A stretch of DNA of 64,000 bases from Trichomonas vaginalis G3 (Eukaryota > Parabasalia > Trichomonadida > Trichomonadidae), in NCBI RefSeq assembly GCF_026262505.1, contig NC_067205.1, positions 8,494,001 to 8,558,000 of the forward strand. The letters run 5' to 3'. Of this stretch, positions 41,046 to 52,842 are shown piece by piece (the first letter of the stretch is position 1; each line of letters starts with the position of its first letter). Under the pieces are notes generated by a model. It worked only from the letters and a program-made list of their open reading frames with translations, searched no databases and was not told the origin of the DNA. A program made the translations under genes and the position numbers.

Positions 41046-41453
41046 GGGATATTTTGAATTGGGCTAGCCCAATCCCACCTCTCAATTTTCTCTCAATTGG
41101 GCAATGGGGATCCCATATAAAATGTATTGTAACAAAATTTTACATGCATAATATAGTACAATTAAACAACATTCTAAAAATATTAAATTCACATCATTTA
41201 CTTGAAGATTTTATATTTTCAACAAAAATTAATACAATAATTACATTAAATTGAGGAGATTTATAATATTTATTATAAATTAAAATATTATTACTCATTA
41301 ATTTGTTGAAATATTGCATTTTAGTGGTAAAAATTAAAATTTAAGTTTACATGGAGAAAAAAAAATTTTAAATTCCAAAAAAAATTCAATTGGGATAACG
41401 ATAGGGACAAAAATTTAGAATCCCCATATGCTTGGGATAAAATCACATGACTA
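41046..41453. repeat. hAT right subterminal/terminal region
   Basis: Contains CTGGGATATTTTGAATTGGG and, near the end, GGGATAACGATAGGGACA and CCCCATATGCTTGGGATAA. The same words, diverged, are at 53533-53950 in the shorter hAT relative. It ends in the terminal repeat CACATGACTA. Confidence 0.7.
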
Positions 41454-41765
41454 ATTCCAATCAAAGGTTTTACAACTTCAAGAATCAATACTGATCAATT
41501 CAACATTTCTCTATATGTTGATAATTCATTTTCTATATATGAGATTGCAAAACGAACTTCAGTAAGCAATAGTCAAAACTTTTCATCATCTTTCACGATT
41601 CCGATTAACACAACTCGTTATTCCAATGGAAATCACAGTGTTTATGCCATATCATGTGACAACAAAAATCGATGTTCACAATCAAACAAAGTCTTCTTTA
41701 TCATCTATGAACATCCAGAATCATATTTCCCTAATATCTACAACTTCAAATATATTTACAAATGA
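41454..41765 (+). pseudogene. Surface protein copy 1, 3' end beyond the hAT insertion
   Basis: 103 codons plus TGA continue the frame broken at 29926: after the duplicated ATTCCAATC the frame reads KGFTTSRINTDQFNISLYV, then one more Ig-like module (NGNHSVYAISCDNKNRC) and a short tail ending NFKYIYK. There is no clear transmembrane or anchor sequence. It shows that copy 1 was a full gene before the insertion. Confidence 0.8.
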
Positions 41766-42240
41766 AAGAAATGAAAATAATCTTCATTAACTTTTATATT
41801 TTATTTTTTATATATCTATTTAAATATATATCTATTGTATTTTCTATTTCTATACTTTTTCTCCAATTTAATTATTAATTATAAATTTTTGAAGATAAAT
41901 TATTCTTAAATTTAGTTCTAACACAAGTGATAATGCATAAAATTGATATCTTATAAAAAGTATTAGGAAATTATGTGATTTTAACTTCAATTTTTTAATC
42001 GATACAAATATTTATCGGCAAATTGTCATTTTGGTTAGAAAAAATACAATTAGTTGTTAGACTGTAGCAGAATTTAGACATTATTTATTATCAACCACCA
42101 AAAAATTCAAATTTCATTTTGTTGATTACAGAGTAAATCACAATTCATTTATCGTATAAAATATCAGTAGATAAATATTAACGACTTTTATTGTAAAAAA
42201 AATTGATTTAATTTTCAATTTAGTTTTTAGAGACAATTAT
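41766..42240. other. Intergenic between surface copy 1 and a convergent gene
   Basis: AT-rich, no coding frame or repeat of note. It holds the 3' ends of two convergent genes. Confidence 0.5.
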
Positions 42241-43122
42241 TTAGCCTCTTACGTGATAATGATGGCGGCGTTGTCTCTTATGTGTGTTCTTTCTTGGTCT
42301 TCTCATCATTTCCTCGAAGAGATCTTGAAGTTTTTTGGTTTCATCTACGAGTTTCTTTAAATCTCCATCTTCATCTCCATCTTCTCCTTCCTCTGGTGGT
42401 TGGACGAAGCACTTATCCTTAACTTGCTGAACGATTGCATCGAAGTCAACTCTCTTCTTCTCCTCGAACTTCTTGATGGCGTCCTTAACTTCATCAGCCT
42501 TGAGATACTTAACTAATGAGAGGTACTTGGAAAGGTGGGCCTTGATGTAATCAACATACTTTGTTGAGGCTTCTGAGAATGGGAATGTCATGGAGAAGTA
42601 TTCTGGAGCAATGGAAGCAGCAACGCATGCGATCATCTCCTTTGTGATCTTGGAGTCTGCCATTGAGCACTTGACTTCATCGATCTTGCCATTGACCTCG
42701 TTGATTGTTGTAAGGCAGGCGAATGACTTATCGAACTTGTATGGAACAAGAACTGTTTCGTATTCGAACAAAATCTTCTCACTGGTAATGGTCTTTGTTA
42801 ATGCAACAAGGAAGTTAACAGAGTTTCCTGTCTTAACACTGTAGCCATTGAAATAAAGCTTAATTGTCTTTGGATTTGCCCAGAAGCTAGCATCATAAAG
42901 GTATTCAAGCTTGGAGCTGAAGTCCTCACCTGGGAAGTAGTTGTTCAATTTTCTTGTGATTGAATTTTTAAGAGTTGAAAGTTGTTCAAGTTTAATTGGT
43001 GTTCCGTACTTAGAATTCATTCCTGTTGGAATAGAAATAGCATGCATGCAGTCTTCGACTCCAGCATTATATAAATCCTTTGGGATCTGAGTTAAGGTAT
43101 GGAGAATACCTGCAAAGAACAT
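42241..43122 (-). CDS. Host protein of 293 residues, unknown
   Basis: Starts MFFAGILHTLTQIPKDLYNAG. An N-terminal mixed region follows with aromatic strands (TIKLYFNGYSVKTG), then a helical middle, then an acidic stretch (PPEEGEDGDEDGD), then a coiled-coil-like helix (LVDETKKLQDLFEEMM) and a very basic His/Arg tail (RRPRKNTHKRQRRHHYH). Codons are richer in G and C than in the surface genes nearby, as in well-expressed trichomonad genes. The basic tail may bind nucleic acid or phospholipid. No family is recognised. Confidence 0.65.
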   Translation of the reverse strand: MFFAGILHTLTQIPKDLYNAGVEDCMHAISIPTGMNSKYGTPIKLEQLSTLKNSITRKLNNYFPGEDFSSKLEYLYDASFWANPKTIKLYFNGYSVKTGNSVNFLVALTKTITSEKILFEYETVLVPYKFDKSFACLTTINEVNGKIDEVKCSMADSKITKEMIACVAASIAPEYFSMTFPFSEASTKYVDYIKAHLSKYLSLVKYLKADEVKDAIKKFEEKKRVDFDAIVQQVKDKCFVQPPEEGEDGDEDGDLKKLVDETKKLQDLFEEMMRRPRKNTHKRQRRHHYHVRG

Positions 43123-43137
43123 TTTTTATTTAATGGC

Positions 43138-43143
43138 AAATGA
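43138..43143 (-). promoter_or_regulatory. Possible initiator of the 293-residue gene
   Basis: Minus-strand TCATTTGCCATTAAAT lies about 16-21 nt upstream of the ATG at 43122, compatible with the trichomonad initiator. Confidence 0.4.
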
Positions 43144-43529
43144 CAATTTTTTTGTCCAGCACTGTCATTTGACACCATCTGACAATAGCTTAAAAATGCA
43201 AATCAATTGTAAAAACATATCCATAACTTGGTGTCAGGACAAATACACACTAAATTTTAAGAGGATAAACAATCAAATCTGAAAATTTTAACCTTAAATT
43301 TTCGGAATCAAATGTATCGTTTGTATTCCAATTAAGTGATGAAATTAATTGCATTCCGTGTTCTAAGATTCTCCGATAAATTAAAAAAAATAATTATTAC
43401 AATTTTGATATTTATGCTCAAATCATATCCATTTGTTTTATATCATAACGCTTCTTTTAAATTATTTGACTCTTATTTTATTAAATTTCAAAAATGAAAT
43501 AATTTATAACCAGAAAAAGAAATGTTTAA
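43144..43529. other. Intergenic, divergent promoters
   Basis: AT-rich stretch between the divergent 293-residue gene and surface copy 2. No further feature seen. Confidence 0.5.
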
Positions 43530-46500
43530 ATGCTGTTATTATGTTTTAAAGATATTACTCTCCAAAACTTCGAAAATGTCGAAGTCAGTGGAAAAATTCA
43601 AGTTGATTCACTCATTTATGATATTGAATCTGATTTATTCACACGTATACATGGCGATAATATCAGAATTGACAATAATTATCAGAACAACTCATATACA
43701 ATCGGTCTTAAGAACACTGACAAAGCAAAACACGAAATCTCAGTTGAAATTAAACTCAAAATCGACTCCAATCTTTGCAATACTACACATAATGACGAAT
43801 ACTTTACTATATATAACGTATATGAGAGCCAAATTTTTGAAATTGACACTAATAACGCATATCTCACAATTAATGATAATGAAATTTTGATAGAAACACC
43901 CAAAAGGATTATTAATCCTCATTGTTATGACAAATTTCTCCTTTTCAAACTATTTAAAAGCTTTACTTACCAAAAATATCCAAAATATGTTCTTATTCCG
44001 TTATTTTCAAAGCAAAGTAACTATCCAAAATTGATTAATCAAATAGAAATCAAGTTTGAGTACATTCAGAAAGATTTTGAAGCTAGTAACATCACTAATA
44101 ATCATTTTTTCATTGAATATTCATTTTCATCCCAATATTCATCAGACAATTCATTCTACTTCAAAGAGATATTTCTTAATAGATCTAACACATTTGTTTT
44201 AGAAATACCAAACAGAATAAATCTGAGAAACAATAAAAACATTCTTTTACGATTATTTGATATAGAAAACAATACAACAAGTCCATTCTCAGTAATCCCT
44301 ATCAACAACAATGAAAATAGTGTTTCACTACAAAGGAAATTGTTAGAAGTTTATCCTTACATTAGATTCGATCAAAATAATATTTCGTTCCTTGAAGGAA
44401 CTATTTCAATAACAGTAACAGGAACAATAGATAATGGTGATTTTGAATTTAATACAAAAGCTTACTATATGACAGTACGTTCAGAAACGGGTGATCTTGA
44501 TAACTATCAATATGCAACAAAATTCTTTGATGAAACATTCAGAAACACTCATCCATTTTCTGTAAATATTCCAGTTAACAGTTACGAAGTTGGAACTCAC
44601 AAGCTTTATTTTAGAGGTGATAGAGATGGAGTTCATGGAACAATTTATGAATTCCGCTTTACAGTAATAAAATATACAATTATTCAAAAATTTACAAAAA
44701 AAGCAGAATACAAATCTGGAATTGATGAGTATATTATATTTGGAATTACAATTTCATCTGAAATAAACAAAGAATTTTCATTTTCATATGGTATTGATTC
44801 ATTAAGTACAAATACAACAATTTCATTAACAAGTAATCCACCACTATTGATGTGTTCTATTCCTCTTCCAACCCTGAGTATTGGAGATCATTATATTAAA
44901 TTTAGAGTAGACACAATAGAAGATCAAATTCCATTTAAAATCATTGATAGTTCATCACCTGAGCTACAAATTTTGACAACAACAACATCATCTAATCCAA
45001 TATTATATTACAAAGGAATAACAAATGAAATTTCAATTGAATATCAAATGCGAGATGAAGATGGAAAAGGAAGTTTTTCAGTTTATCATTCGCTTGATAA
45101 CGGTGCATTTACAAAAATAGATGATTCATATAATATCAATGATGCATCATGGTATCGAAAATCTTTTAGTATCTTAAATTCATTAATTTCTCCATCAGAT
45201 GAAACAGTTCATTCTATTTCATTTTATCTTAAAGATAACTTAGGAAAACAATCAACACATCAAGTTCTTTATTTCAAATATATGAACAATCCTATTATCA
45301 GTTTACAAGAAGAAATGAAAACAACACTTACATATCAAGTAGATCAAACAATTGATATCAAACTTATTTATCGCGATGCCAGAGGAAATGGTCGATTGAC
45401 TATTTACACCAATATTTATGACATTAATAATAACAATAATATTGTTTCACAAAATAATTTACCAATTGATATTGATTCATCCACTGAAAAATCAACAACA
45501 ATCGCAGTTAATATTAATAGATTAACATATGAAAAACAATATAAAATTGAAATCAAAGGAATTAATTCAAATTCTGAAGAAACAAATTATATCATTCATC
45601 AATTTATTATTCATCTTTCATCTCCAGTTTTAACAATCACAACAACACCACTTTTATCATACACTAAAACCAAAGACCAATTTATATCTATTTCAGGCAA
45701 TGTCAAAGATAGTAATCTTGGTGAAGTAAGATTGCAATACAAATATGATAATAATAATGAATTTCAAGAATTTCATTTATTAAACATCGGAAGTGTTACC
45801 GAAACTAAATCATTTACAGAAAACGTTCCTATTGATCAAACACTTTCCGAAGGTTCACATTCATTAACAATCAGAGCCATTGATTCATACAATAAATACC
45901 ATGAACTTTCACCATATCAATTCACTTTTAAATATAACGTTCCTGAACTTGAAATCATTGACAGTTATGATCCATCCAATCCACCACTATATATTAAAGG
46001 AATTAATGGTACTTTAAGTATCAATATAAAGGCGACAGACTATAACAAGGTTGAATCATTAAAGATCGATTTTTCAATAACTAATACAGATTACTATGGA
46101 ACACCATTCAATATTCAAATGAAAGGCGAAATCAGTAAAGTGTTTCCATTAATTTTTGATATTCCTACAGCATTATCTGAAAATGTTTACTACCTTAAGA
46201 TTTTGGCAACAGAAATTAATGGTAAAACATCAGTTGTAAAGTCATATCCATTCAATTTTACATACAACAGACCAGTACTGAAAATAATGAATCAAATCAA
46301 AAAATTATATTATAGAGATACAGATAAATATGTACATATTTCAGGCGAAGTTCATGATATAAGATGTAATGGAAGTGTGATTGTTTCATGTAATGTTTAT
46401 GATACAAATAATAATGTTAATAGAAAAACTAATACAATTGTTGACATCAAACCAGAATGTTATAAAAGTTTTTATCTTCGAATCCCATTATCACATGTTT

Positions 46501-46685
46501 CTGATGGCCAACATCAATTTTCTCTTAGCTCAATTAACAATGAAAATGAAGAATCATATCCATTTTTATTCACTGCAAATATCTCTTTTCAATATCTTCC
46601 ATCAAACATTGAGGAAGTTAAGAAGTACAAAGTTCGAACCAAATTTTCAATATTAGCAACTATTGCTTCTTTAACTAGAAAATGA
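43530..46685 (+). CDS. Large Ig-like repeat surface protein, copy 2 (intact frame)
   Basis: 1051 residues from ATG 43530 (MLLLCFKDITLQNFENVEVSG). There is a unique N-terminal ~260 residues, then YPYIRFDQNNISFLEGT and a domain with FDETFRNTHPFSVNIPV and YFRGDRDGVHGTIYEF, followed by about seven Ig-like modules. It ends SNIEEVKKYKVRT...ASLTRK with no anchor. No classical long signal peptide is visible, so secretion is inferred from the extracellular-type modules. About 930 bp (44990-45915) are almost identical to 26045-26970 in copy 1 while the flanks differ. This is the only unbroken paralogue here. Confidence 0.75.
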   Translation: MLLLCFKDITLQNFENVEVSGKIQVDSLIYDIESDLFTRIHGDNIRIDNNYQNNSYTIGLKNTDKAKHEISVEIKLKIDSNLCNTTHNDEYFTIYNVYESQIFEIDTNNAYLTINDNEILIETPKRIINPHCYDKFLLFKLFKSFTYQKYPKYVLIPLFSKQSNYPKLINQIEIKFEYIQKDFEASNITNNHFFIEYSFSSQYSSDNSFYFKEIFLNRSNTFVLEIPNRINLRNNKNILLRLFDIENNTTSPFSVIPINNNENSVSLQRKLLEVYPYIRFDQNNISFLEGTISITVTGTIDNGDFEFNTKAYYMTVRSETGDLDNYQYATKFFDETFRNTHPFSVNIPVNSYEVGTHKLYFRGDRDGVHGTIYEFRFTVIKYTIIQKFTKKAEYKSGIDEYIIFGITISSEINKEFSFSYGIDSLSTNTTISLTSNPPLLMCSIPLPTLSIGDHYIKFRVDTIEDQIPFKIIDSSSPELQILTTTTSSNPILYYKGITNEISIEYQMRDEDGKGSFSVYHSLDNGAFTKIDDSYNINDASWYRKSFSILNSLISPSDETVHSISFYLKDNLGKQSTHQVLYFKYMNNPIISLQEEMKTTLTYQVDQTIDIKLIYRDARGNGRLTIYTNIYDINNNNNIVSQNNLPIDIDSSTEKSTTIAVNINRLTYEKQYKIEIKGINSNSEETNYIIHQFIIHLSSPVLTITTTPLLSYTKTKDQFISISGNVKDSNLGEVRLQYKYDNNNEFQEFHLLNIGSVTETKSFTENVPIDQTLSEGSHSLTIRAIDSYNKYHELSPYQFTFKYNVPELEIIDSYDPSNPPLYIKGINGTLSINIKATDYNKVESLKIDFSITNTDYYGTPFNIQMKGEISKVFPLIFDIPTALSENVYYLKILATEINGKTSVVKSYPFNFTYNRPVLKIMNQIKKLYYRDTDKYVHISGEVHDIRCNGSVIVSCNVYDTNNNVNRKTNTIVDIKPECYKSFYLRIPLSHVSDGQHQFSLSSINNENEESYPFLFTANISFQYLPSNIEEVKKYKVRTKFSILATIASLTRK

Positions 46686-47140
46686 ATAAACATTTTATTA
46701 TATTAATTTCTTAATGCTTTAATTCTTTCTCAAAAGGTAAATGAACCACCATTAGTGTAAAATGAGATGTCCGAATATGGTGATGAATTGCTGGGTAATG
46801 GCTACATTACCAGCATAAAAGCATTCTATTTAGTAGACTAGTTTAAAAATAGTTTCAAGTATTTTGTAAAGCTTTCAATCTTTAGAAAGAATTTAAAAAT
46901 AAATACACAATATTGGAATGAAATAAAATATTTCTCACATCCAAAAATTTTCAATGCAATAATTCGAATTTCGAGGCATCTCATTGAAATTCTCGGCCAT
47001 TTAAAATAAATATACTTTAAATTGTGCTATAAATAATGATTTCATATTTATCCGATAAAATTTCGGAAAAAAAAATTCTGATTCAACAGTTTTTCACAGT
47101 TGTAGTTGAATTTACAGGAATCAAAGATTAAAAAGGCTCA
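46686..47140. other. Intergenic between surface copies 2 and 3
   Basis: AT-rich spacer without an open frame of note. Confidence 0.5.
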
Positions 47141-50100
47141 ATGAACATGCTACTATTGTGTCTCAAGGACGTCATTTTCCAAAGCTTAGAAAATGTCGAA
47201 GTTAGTGGAAAATTTCAAGTTGATTCACTCATCTATGATTTTGAATCGGACATATTCAAACGCATACATGGTACTTATCTCAACATTAGCAGTGTTTATC
47301 GAAATGATTCAATTTTTGTCATACTTCAGAACAATGATGAAACAAAACACGATATTTCCTTTGAACTCACACTCAGTATCGACCCAAATATTCATGATAC
47401 AACCCACAACGAAGAATATTTCAGTATATCTAACAAACTCGAAACGTATTTCTTTTTGGTTGAGGCAGCCAATGCATATATCACATATAATTACAACCAA
47501 ATTGTTATAACACAGCATGTTAAAACAATTGAATGCCATAATACATCAGAAATACTACTTTTTAAACTTTTAAAATTTTTGAAGAAAGAACAAGAACCAA
47601 AATACGCAATTCAAGTATTCACCGGTTATCAACTCAATAATACAATATCAAACGATCACATGATACTCGAAATTAACAACAATAATGAAGATATTAATCA
47701 AATTCAAAACATTGATCAACATTTTTATATTGAATATTCTATTTCTAGTTTATATTCAGAATACAATTCATTTTATCTCAAAGAAATTCATCTTAATAAT
47801 TCTAACACATTTATTTTAGAAATCCCAAACAAAATTCAGAGTTTGAAACATCAAAACATTTTCTATCGAATCATTGACATCAATTCACATACAATAACTC
47901 CAATTTCAATAATTCCAATATCAAACCATTATAATGATAATCCATTAAATTCAAAACGGAGACTATTGGCCGAGTATTATCCTTATATTAGATTCGACCA
48001 AAATTATATTTCTTTAGTCGAGGGAACAAAGACATTAACAATCAATGGAACAATTGATAACGGACAATATTCACATCCTACTGAAGCATATTATTCAAGA
48101 GTACATTCTTTAAGTCCACCATCAGATTCAGTTTATTTCTTTGATAAACATTTAAAGGTGTTGTACCATTTTCTGTGAATATTACTGTAGAAGATTATGT
48201 AGATGATTCGTATACTCTATATTTCAAAGGAGTGAGAGATGGTGGATATGGAACGATATATGAATTTTATTTTGTTATTGAACCTAGAATTATAGATCAT
48301 TATTATTACCCACATATAACATTTAATCAAAATATTACAACTTTTGAAGTTGATACGCAATCAATAACAGTTACTGGTTTGATTGATAATGGACAATATT
48401 CATATAATACTATTGCTTACTATATGAAGAAATACTCGGAAGGAACGCAGCCAGCTGATGCAACTTATTTCTTTGATTCAACATTCCGAAACACTAATCC
48501 ATTTTCTGTAGACATTCCTGTTTCTAATTATGCTGTTGGAATATATAAGATATATTTCAGAGGTATTAGAGATGGATCTTATGGAACAATATATGGGTTA
48601 CGTATTAAAGTTTTACCTTATCAGAGTGCAGTAATCAAATCAGTAAATATGATAAGAACTACGTATAAACCATCTTTTGATAGCCAAATTGACTTTGATG
48701 TGACATTTTCTTATTGGGCGAACAAGCCATTTAATTTTTCATACAGCTTTAATTCTTCAAACTACACAAATACAAAAACAGTTTCTTTAACAACTGATAC
48801 TGAAACAAAATCCTTTTCAATTGCTCTTCCAAATCTAAATATTGGACAACATTACATTTACCTCAAAACATACACAACAACAGGAAAAACTTCAACGAGT
48901 AGCATTTCATTTAACATTGTTGAAAATTCAATTCCTGAAATTCTATTTTCAACTTCATTAACATCATCTAATCCAGACATATATTATGCTGGAATTACTA
49001 ATTCAATCACATTATCTTATAGTATTCGTGATACAAATGGAAGATTATCATTTGCTTATTCTATGGATAACGGCGCTGTAACAAAATTGGATAATATCTA
49101 TACAATCATAGACACAAATTGGCATCTAAAATCAAATAGTATATCTATAAGTTCTCTTAGTCCATCAGATGATATAGTTCATTCAATATCATTTTATCTA
49201 ATTGATGATACTACACAAGAATCTACACATCAGCAATATTATTTCAAGTATATTTACAAACCAGAAATCAGATTTAATGGAGAAATCAAAACACCACTAA
49301 CATTTAATGTTGACAAAACAATAAATATCAGTCTGATTTATCATGATCAAAGAGGAAGTGAAACATTTAAATTCATTACATCTATATATGAAAATAGCAA
49401 CTTTGTTTCTGAAGAACAAAGCTCTTCATTTAATATTGACTCAGCATCTGATATTTCTAAATCAATACCAATTAATATTTCCAAATTAACATATGAAACT
49501 CAATATACAATGAAGATCAAATCAAGAAATTCAAAATATGTTGAATCTGATGAAATCACAAGTCAATTTATCATTCAACTTTCATCTCCTATTATAGAAA
49601 TCAGTACAGAACCTCTTTCATCATATGCTTTGAACAAAGATCAAAGCATTTATATCACAGGAAACATAGAAGACACAAATTTTGGTGTTGTTTCATTAGA
49701 ATATAAATATAATAATGATAATGATTTCATACAATTCAATTCCATAAATATAGTCGATATTGATGAATCAAAGTTCTTTAGTAACTATATTCCTATTAAA
49801 CAAAGTCTTTCTAAAGGGGATCATATAATCACAATCAGAGCAATTGATTCATACAATAAATTTGATTTAAAAGTATTTAGTTTTAAAATAATATTATCGA
49901 AACCAGAGATTGTGGAATTTAGTGTAATGAGAGAATCTAATATTTATGTAAATAAAGTCAATACACAAATTCCAATTAATTTATCATTTGTTGATTACAA
50001 TGGAAATGTCAACCTTGATATAAAGTATCAATTTGATAATTCTGAAATAATAACAATACAAACAATTAAAATCAGAAATACAAGTATTATCAATTATAAA

Positions 50101-51278
50101 AATGACATTCCACTTCCTTCTTTAGCAGAAAAGGATCACACTCTTTTCATCTTTCTTGAAGATAGTTCTGGAATGACATTTTTATTTAGGAATTATCAAT
50201 TTGATTTTAAATACAATCAAACAGAAATTCAAATCAACCAATAATATGATCAAGATGATCATCCAATTTACATGAAAGGAATTAATAGTAGTTTCACACT
50301 CAATTTGAAAGCAATTGATATAAATCTTGTTGAATATTTCAAGATAGTAATCTTGGTGAAGTCAGATTACAATACAAATATGATACACAAGAAGAATTCG
50401 CAACATTTAAAAGAATAAACATCGAACATGATAGTCAAACCGAAATATTCAGTTATGATATCCCTATTGATCAAACACTTTCCGAAGGCTCACATTCATT
50501 AACCATCCGATCCATTGATTCATACAATAAATATCAAGAACTAACATATCAATTTACATTCAATTACAACACCCCAGAACTTGAATTTGTTGATCATTAT
50601 GATATATCTAACCCACCTATTTACATTCGCGACATCAATGATAGTTTAAACATCAACATGAAAGTCACAGATTATAACAAAGTTGAATCATTAAAAATAG
50701 AATATTGGATAGCAAATACATATTTTAATATAACATTTAATCAAGCTATGAATAGTGAAATCAGTCAAACCTTTTCTTTAAATTTTAATATTCCCCGAAA
50801 CTTATCACAAAATATTTACAAATTAAAGATATTAGCACGAGAGGCAGGAGGGAAAGAATCATTAGAAGAATTGTATATCTTCAATTATGCATATAATAAA
50901 CCAATATTAAAATTAACAAAAGAAGTCAAATCATTATATTATAAAGATACCGACAAATTTCTTCATCTTTCAGGTGAAGTTACTGTTTCATGTTATATTG
51001 ATCATACAAACAACAATACTAACCAAAATACAACAATTGATATCAAAGGAGAATGTTATGAAACATTCAATCTTCTCATTCCATTATCACCTCTTTCCTA
51101 TGGTCAACATCAATTCTCTCTTAACTCAATTAACAACTTTGACGAAAGATCAAATCCATATTCATTCACAACAAACATCAGTCTTCAATATCTTCCATCT
51201 AACTTTGATGACAATCCTAATTTTGGAAATGTCTTTGATATTATTCCTTATCTTACTTCTTATCTTCTTGGAAACTAA
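47141..51278 (+). pseudogene. Large Ig-like repeat surface protein, copy 3 (decayed)
   Basis: Starts MNMLLLCLKDVIFQSLENVEVSG, closely like copy 2. Three defects are visible against copies 1 and 2. One A is missing near 48150 (GATAAACATTT where GATAAAACATTT fits), an in-frame TAA lies at 50242-50244, and a deletion join near 50330-50345 runs from one module directly into KDSNLGEVRLQYKYD of another in a different frame. The last open part is 50658-51278, ending LTSYLLGN. The N-terminal part (47141-48178) and middle (48175-50244) remain open, so shortened products are possible. Confidence 0.75.
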
Positions 51279-51384
51279 TAAATTAAAGAAAGATATCTTT
51301 ATTCATTACTTTTTTTTTGTATTTTATATCTCCAACATATACAGGTAAATGAATTAGAAATATCGAAACCAAATCAATCTAGGA

Positions 51385-51465
51385 ATAATTCATATTGACC
51401 AAACACTTTCCGAAAGCTCATATTAGCAATCTGATCTATCGTTTCATTAACTTTCATAATATCAT
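51385..51465 (+). pseudogene. Short relic of an Ig-like module
   Basis: GACCAAACACTTTCCGAAAG and the following bases match the IDQTLSEGSHSLTIRAIDS coding segment of copies 1-3 with stops, so a further degenerate fragment lies downstream of copy 3. Confidence 0.55.
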
Positions 51466-51583
51466 TTTGCATTAGAATCAAAATTTACTAATGTTTATAT
51501 ATAAAACAGATATTAGTGTTCCTGAAATTTTTCAGCTAACAATGGTAAAAATTTGAAAAAAAAAGCCGAAAATTAATTTTTAT

Positions 51584-52321
51584 TTATTCATTAACTGGTT
51601 CTGAGTCGGTTTCCTCAAGAGAAGACTCCCATAGTTTTATGTTTTCGTCGAGAAGTTTAATAATTTGGGCAGCTTCCTCTCTTGATTTTTCGGAATTTTG
51701 CTCAATAATTGGAGCATATGTTTGGTATGTTTCTTGTGCAATTCTAACTGCATCTGTTTGTTTTTTAGCGTTTTCGAATAAAAATACAGTGTAATTGAGT
51801 ATTAAACCTAAAGAAGTTGGTGAATATGATTGAAGATTCTGTTTGGAAACTTCAAGAGCCTTTTTGTAAGACTTTGTAGCATTTTCTAATGATAATTCAA
51901 GGTCATGTCCTGTTTGAGCTTCGCATATGTAACGATAAAAGTCAGCCTTGAGCTTCTGATAAAAAACAACAGACTCAGGGTCTTCGACTTTTGGTAAAAT
52001 AACTTCATCAACGAGATTTATTAATTCAGTGCAAAATCCAACTAATTCGTTAATAAGCTCTTCTTTGATTTTTTGGATTCTCTCTTTGCAAGGAACTGTT
52101 AATCCCTCCATTTCATCTTCTTGCTGCATTAAATGTCTTATTCCTTGACGGCGTGAAGTAATTAAATTTTTATATCCAACTGATAACAAAGTTCTCTCGG
52201 AAGTATCCAAAATTGGATTTAACTCTACTGCACGTTTCATATAATTAACCATTTCTTTGGCCTTGCTTGGTGTTTGGCCAAGAATTTGAGCCATCGTTAC
52301 ACATTGATCTCTTTCACTCAT
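51584..52321 (-). CDS. 14-3-3 protein
   Basis: 245 residues, the normal family length. Conserved signatures: LLSVGYKNLITSRRQGIRHL (helix 3 with the phosphopeptide-binding Lys/Arg), YQKLKADFYRYICEA (helix 5, with Arg and Tyr of the binding triad), and TSLGLILNYTVFLFE (helix 7). The N-terminal RDQCVTMAQILGQT region would form the dimer interface. The protein binds phospho-Ser/Thr partners as a cytosolic dimer and acts in signalling and the cell cycle. The C-terminus is acidic (SSLEETDSEP), as usual. The stop is followed by TAAA-rich sequence. Confidence 0.95.
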   Translation of the reverse strand: MSERDQCVTMAQILGQTPSKAKEMVNYMKRAVELNPILDTSERTLLSVGYKNLITSRRQGIRHLMQQEDEMEGLTVPCKERIQKIKEELINELVGFCTELINLVDEVILPKVEDPESVVFYQKLKADFYRYICEAQTGHDLELSLENATKSYKKALEVSKQNLQSYSPTSLGLILNYTVFLFENAKKQTDAVRIAQETYQTYAPIIEQNSEKSREEAAQIIKLLDENIKLWESSLEETDSEPVNE

Positions 52322-52331
52322 GAGAAAATGA
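52322..52331 (-). promoter_or_regulatory. Initiator (Inr) of the 14-3-3 gene
   Basis: On the minus strand TCATTTTCTC is immediately followed by the ATG, a textbook trichomonad initiator-to-ATG spacing. Confidence 0.6.
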
Positions 52332-52842
52332 ATAATAAATTTGATCCAAAGCTGCTCATGAACTTTAAAATCCAGATGAAACCATTTTATTCACTTTGAT
52401 TAAAGTTTTGACATTATTGATTTCACTTCATTAAAAAAGATTTACTAAAAAGATTGTCAATTTATAAAAATAAAAGGTGGAAAATAAAATATCCAAAGTT
52501 GAAATGCAGATATTCAGCCAATAATTTGAAATCTAGATGTTTGGAAAAATATATTGCCAACATTAGTGCTTCTAATAGCTTGATATTCAGCTTGTGTTAT
52601 ATTGACGCCCACTCCATTAATTTTTGATATTCGAAATTTTAAATGTATATCTAATAATAAAAAATGAATTACTGGGTATAAAAAACATTTTTATACTTTT
52701 CAAATAAAAATATTTCTTTTATTTAGAGATGCGAGTTTCCGAATTTTTTTAGCCCTGGGATGTCATAACCGCTGCGGTTTTGTAAAATTTGGGATAAATT
52801 TTGACAATCCATTTTTTGTGGGATGTACGTTTATATCAATTT

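Larger units (their letters stand above)
29927..41453. mobile_element. hAT element, 11.5 kb, inserted in surface gene copy 1 and itself invaded
   Basis: The left end TAGAGATGTGAAAACTT and right end ...AATCACATGACTA are inverted (TAGAGATGTGA / TAGTCATGTGA), like Ac/Tam3-type hAT termini. A direct 9-bp duplication ATTCCAATC flanks it (29918-29926 and 41454-41462); hAT usually makes 8 bp. Removing the element rejoins the host reading frame exactly. Inside, the minus-strand transposase gene is split by a foldback-like element, and its C-terminal part plus that element is tandemly repeated. Subterminal sequence (29950-30010, 41046-41440) is shared with the shorter element at 52724-53950. Confidence 0.8.
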
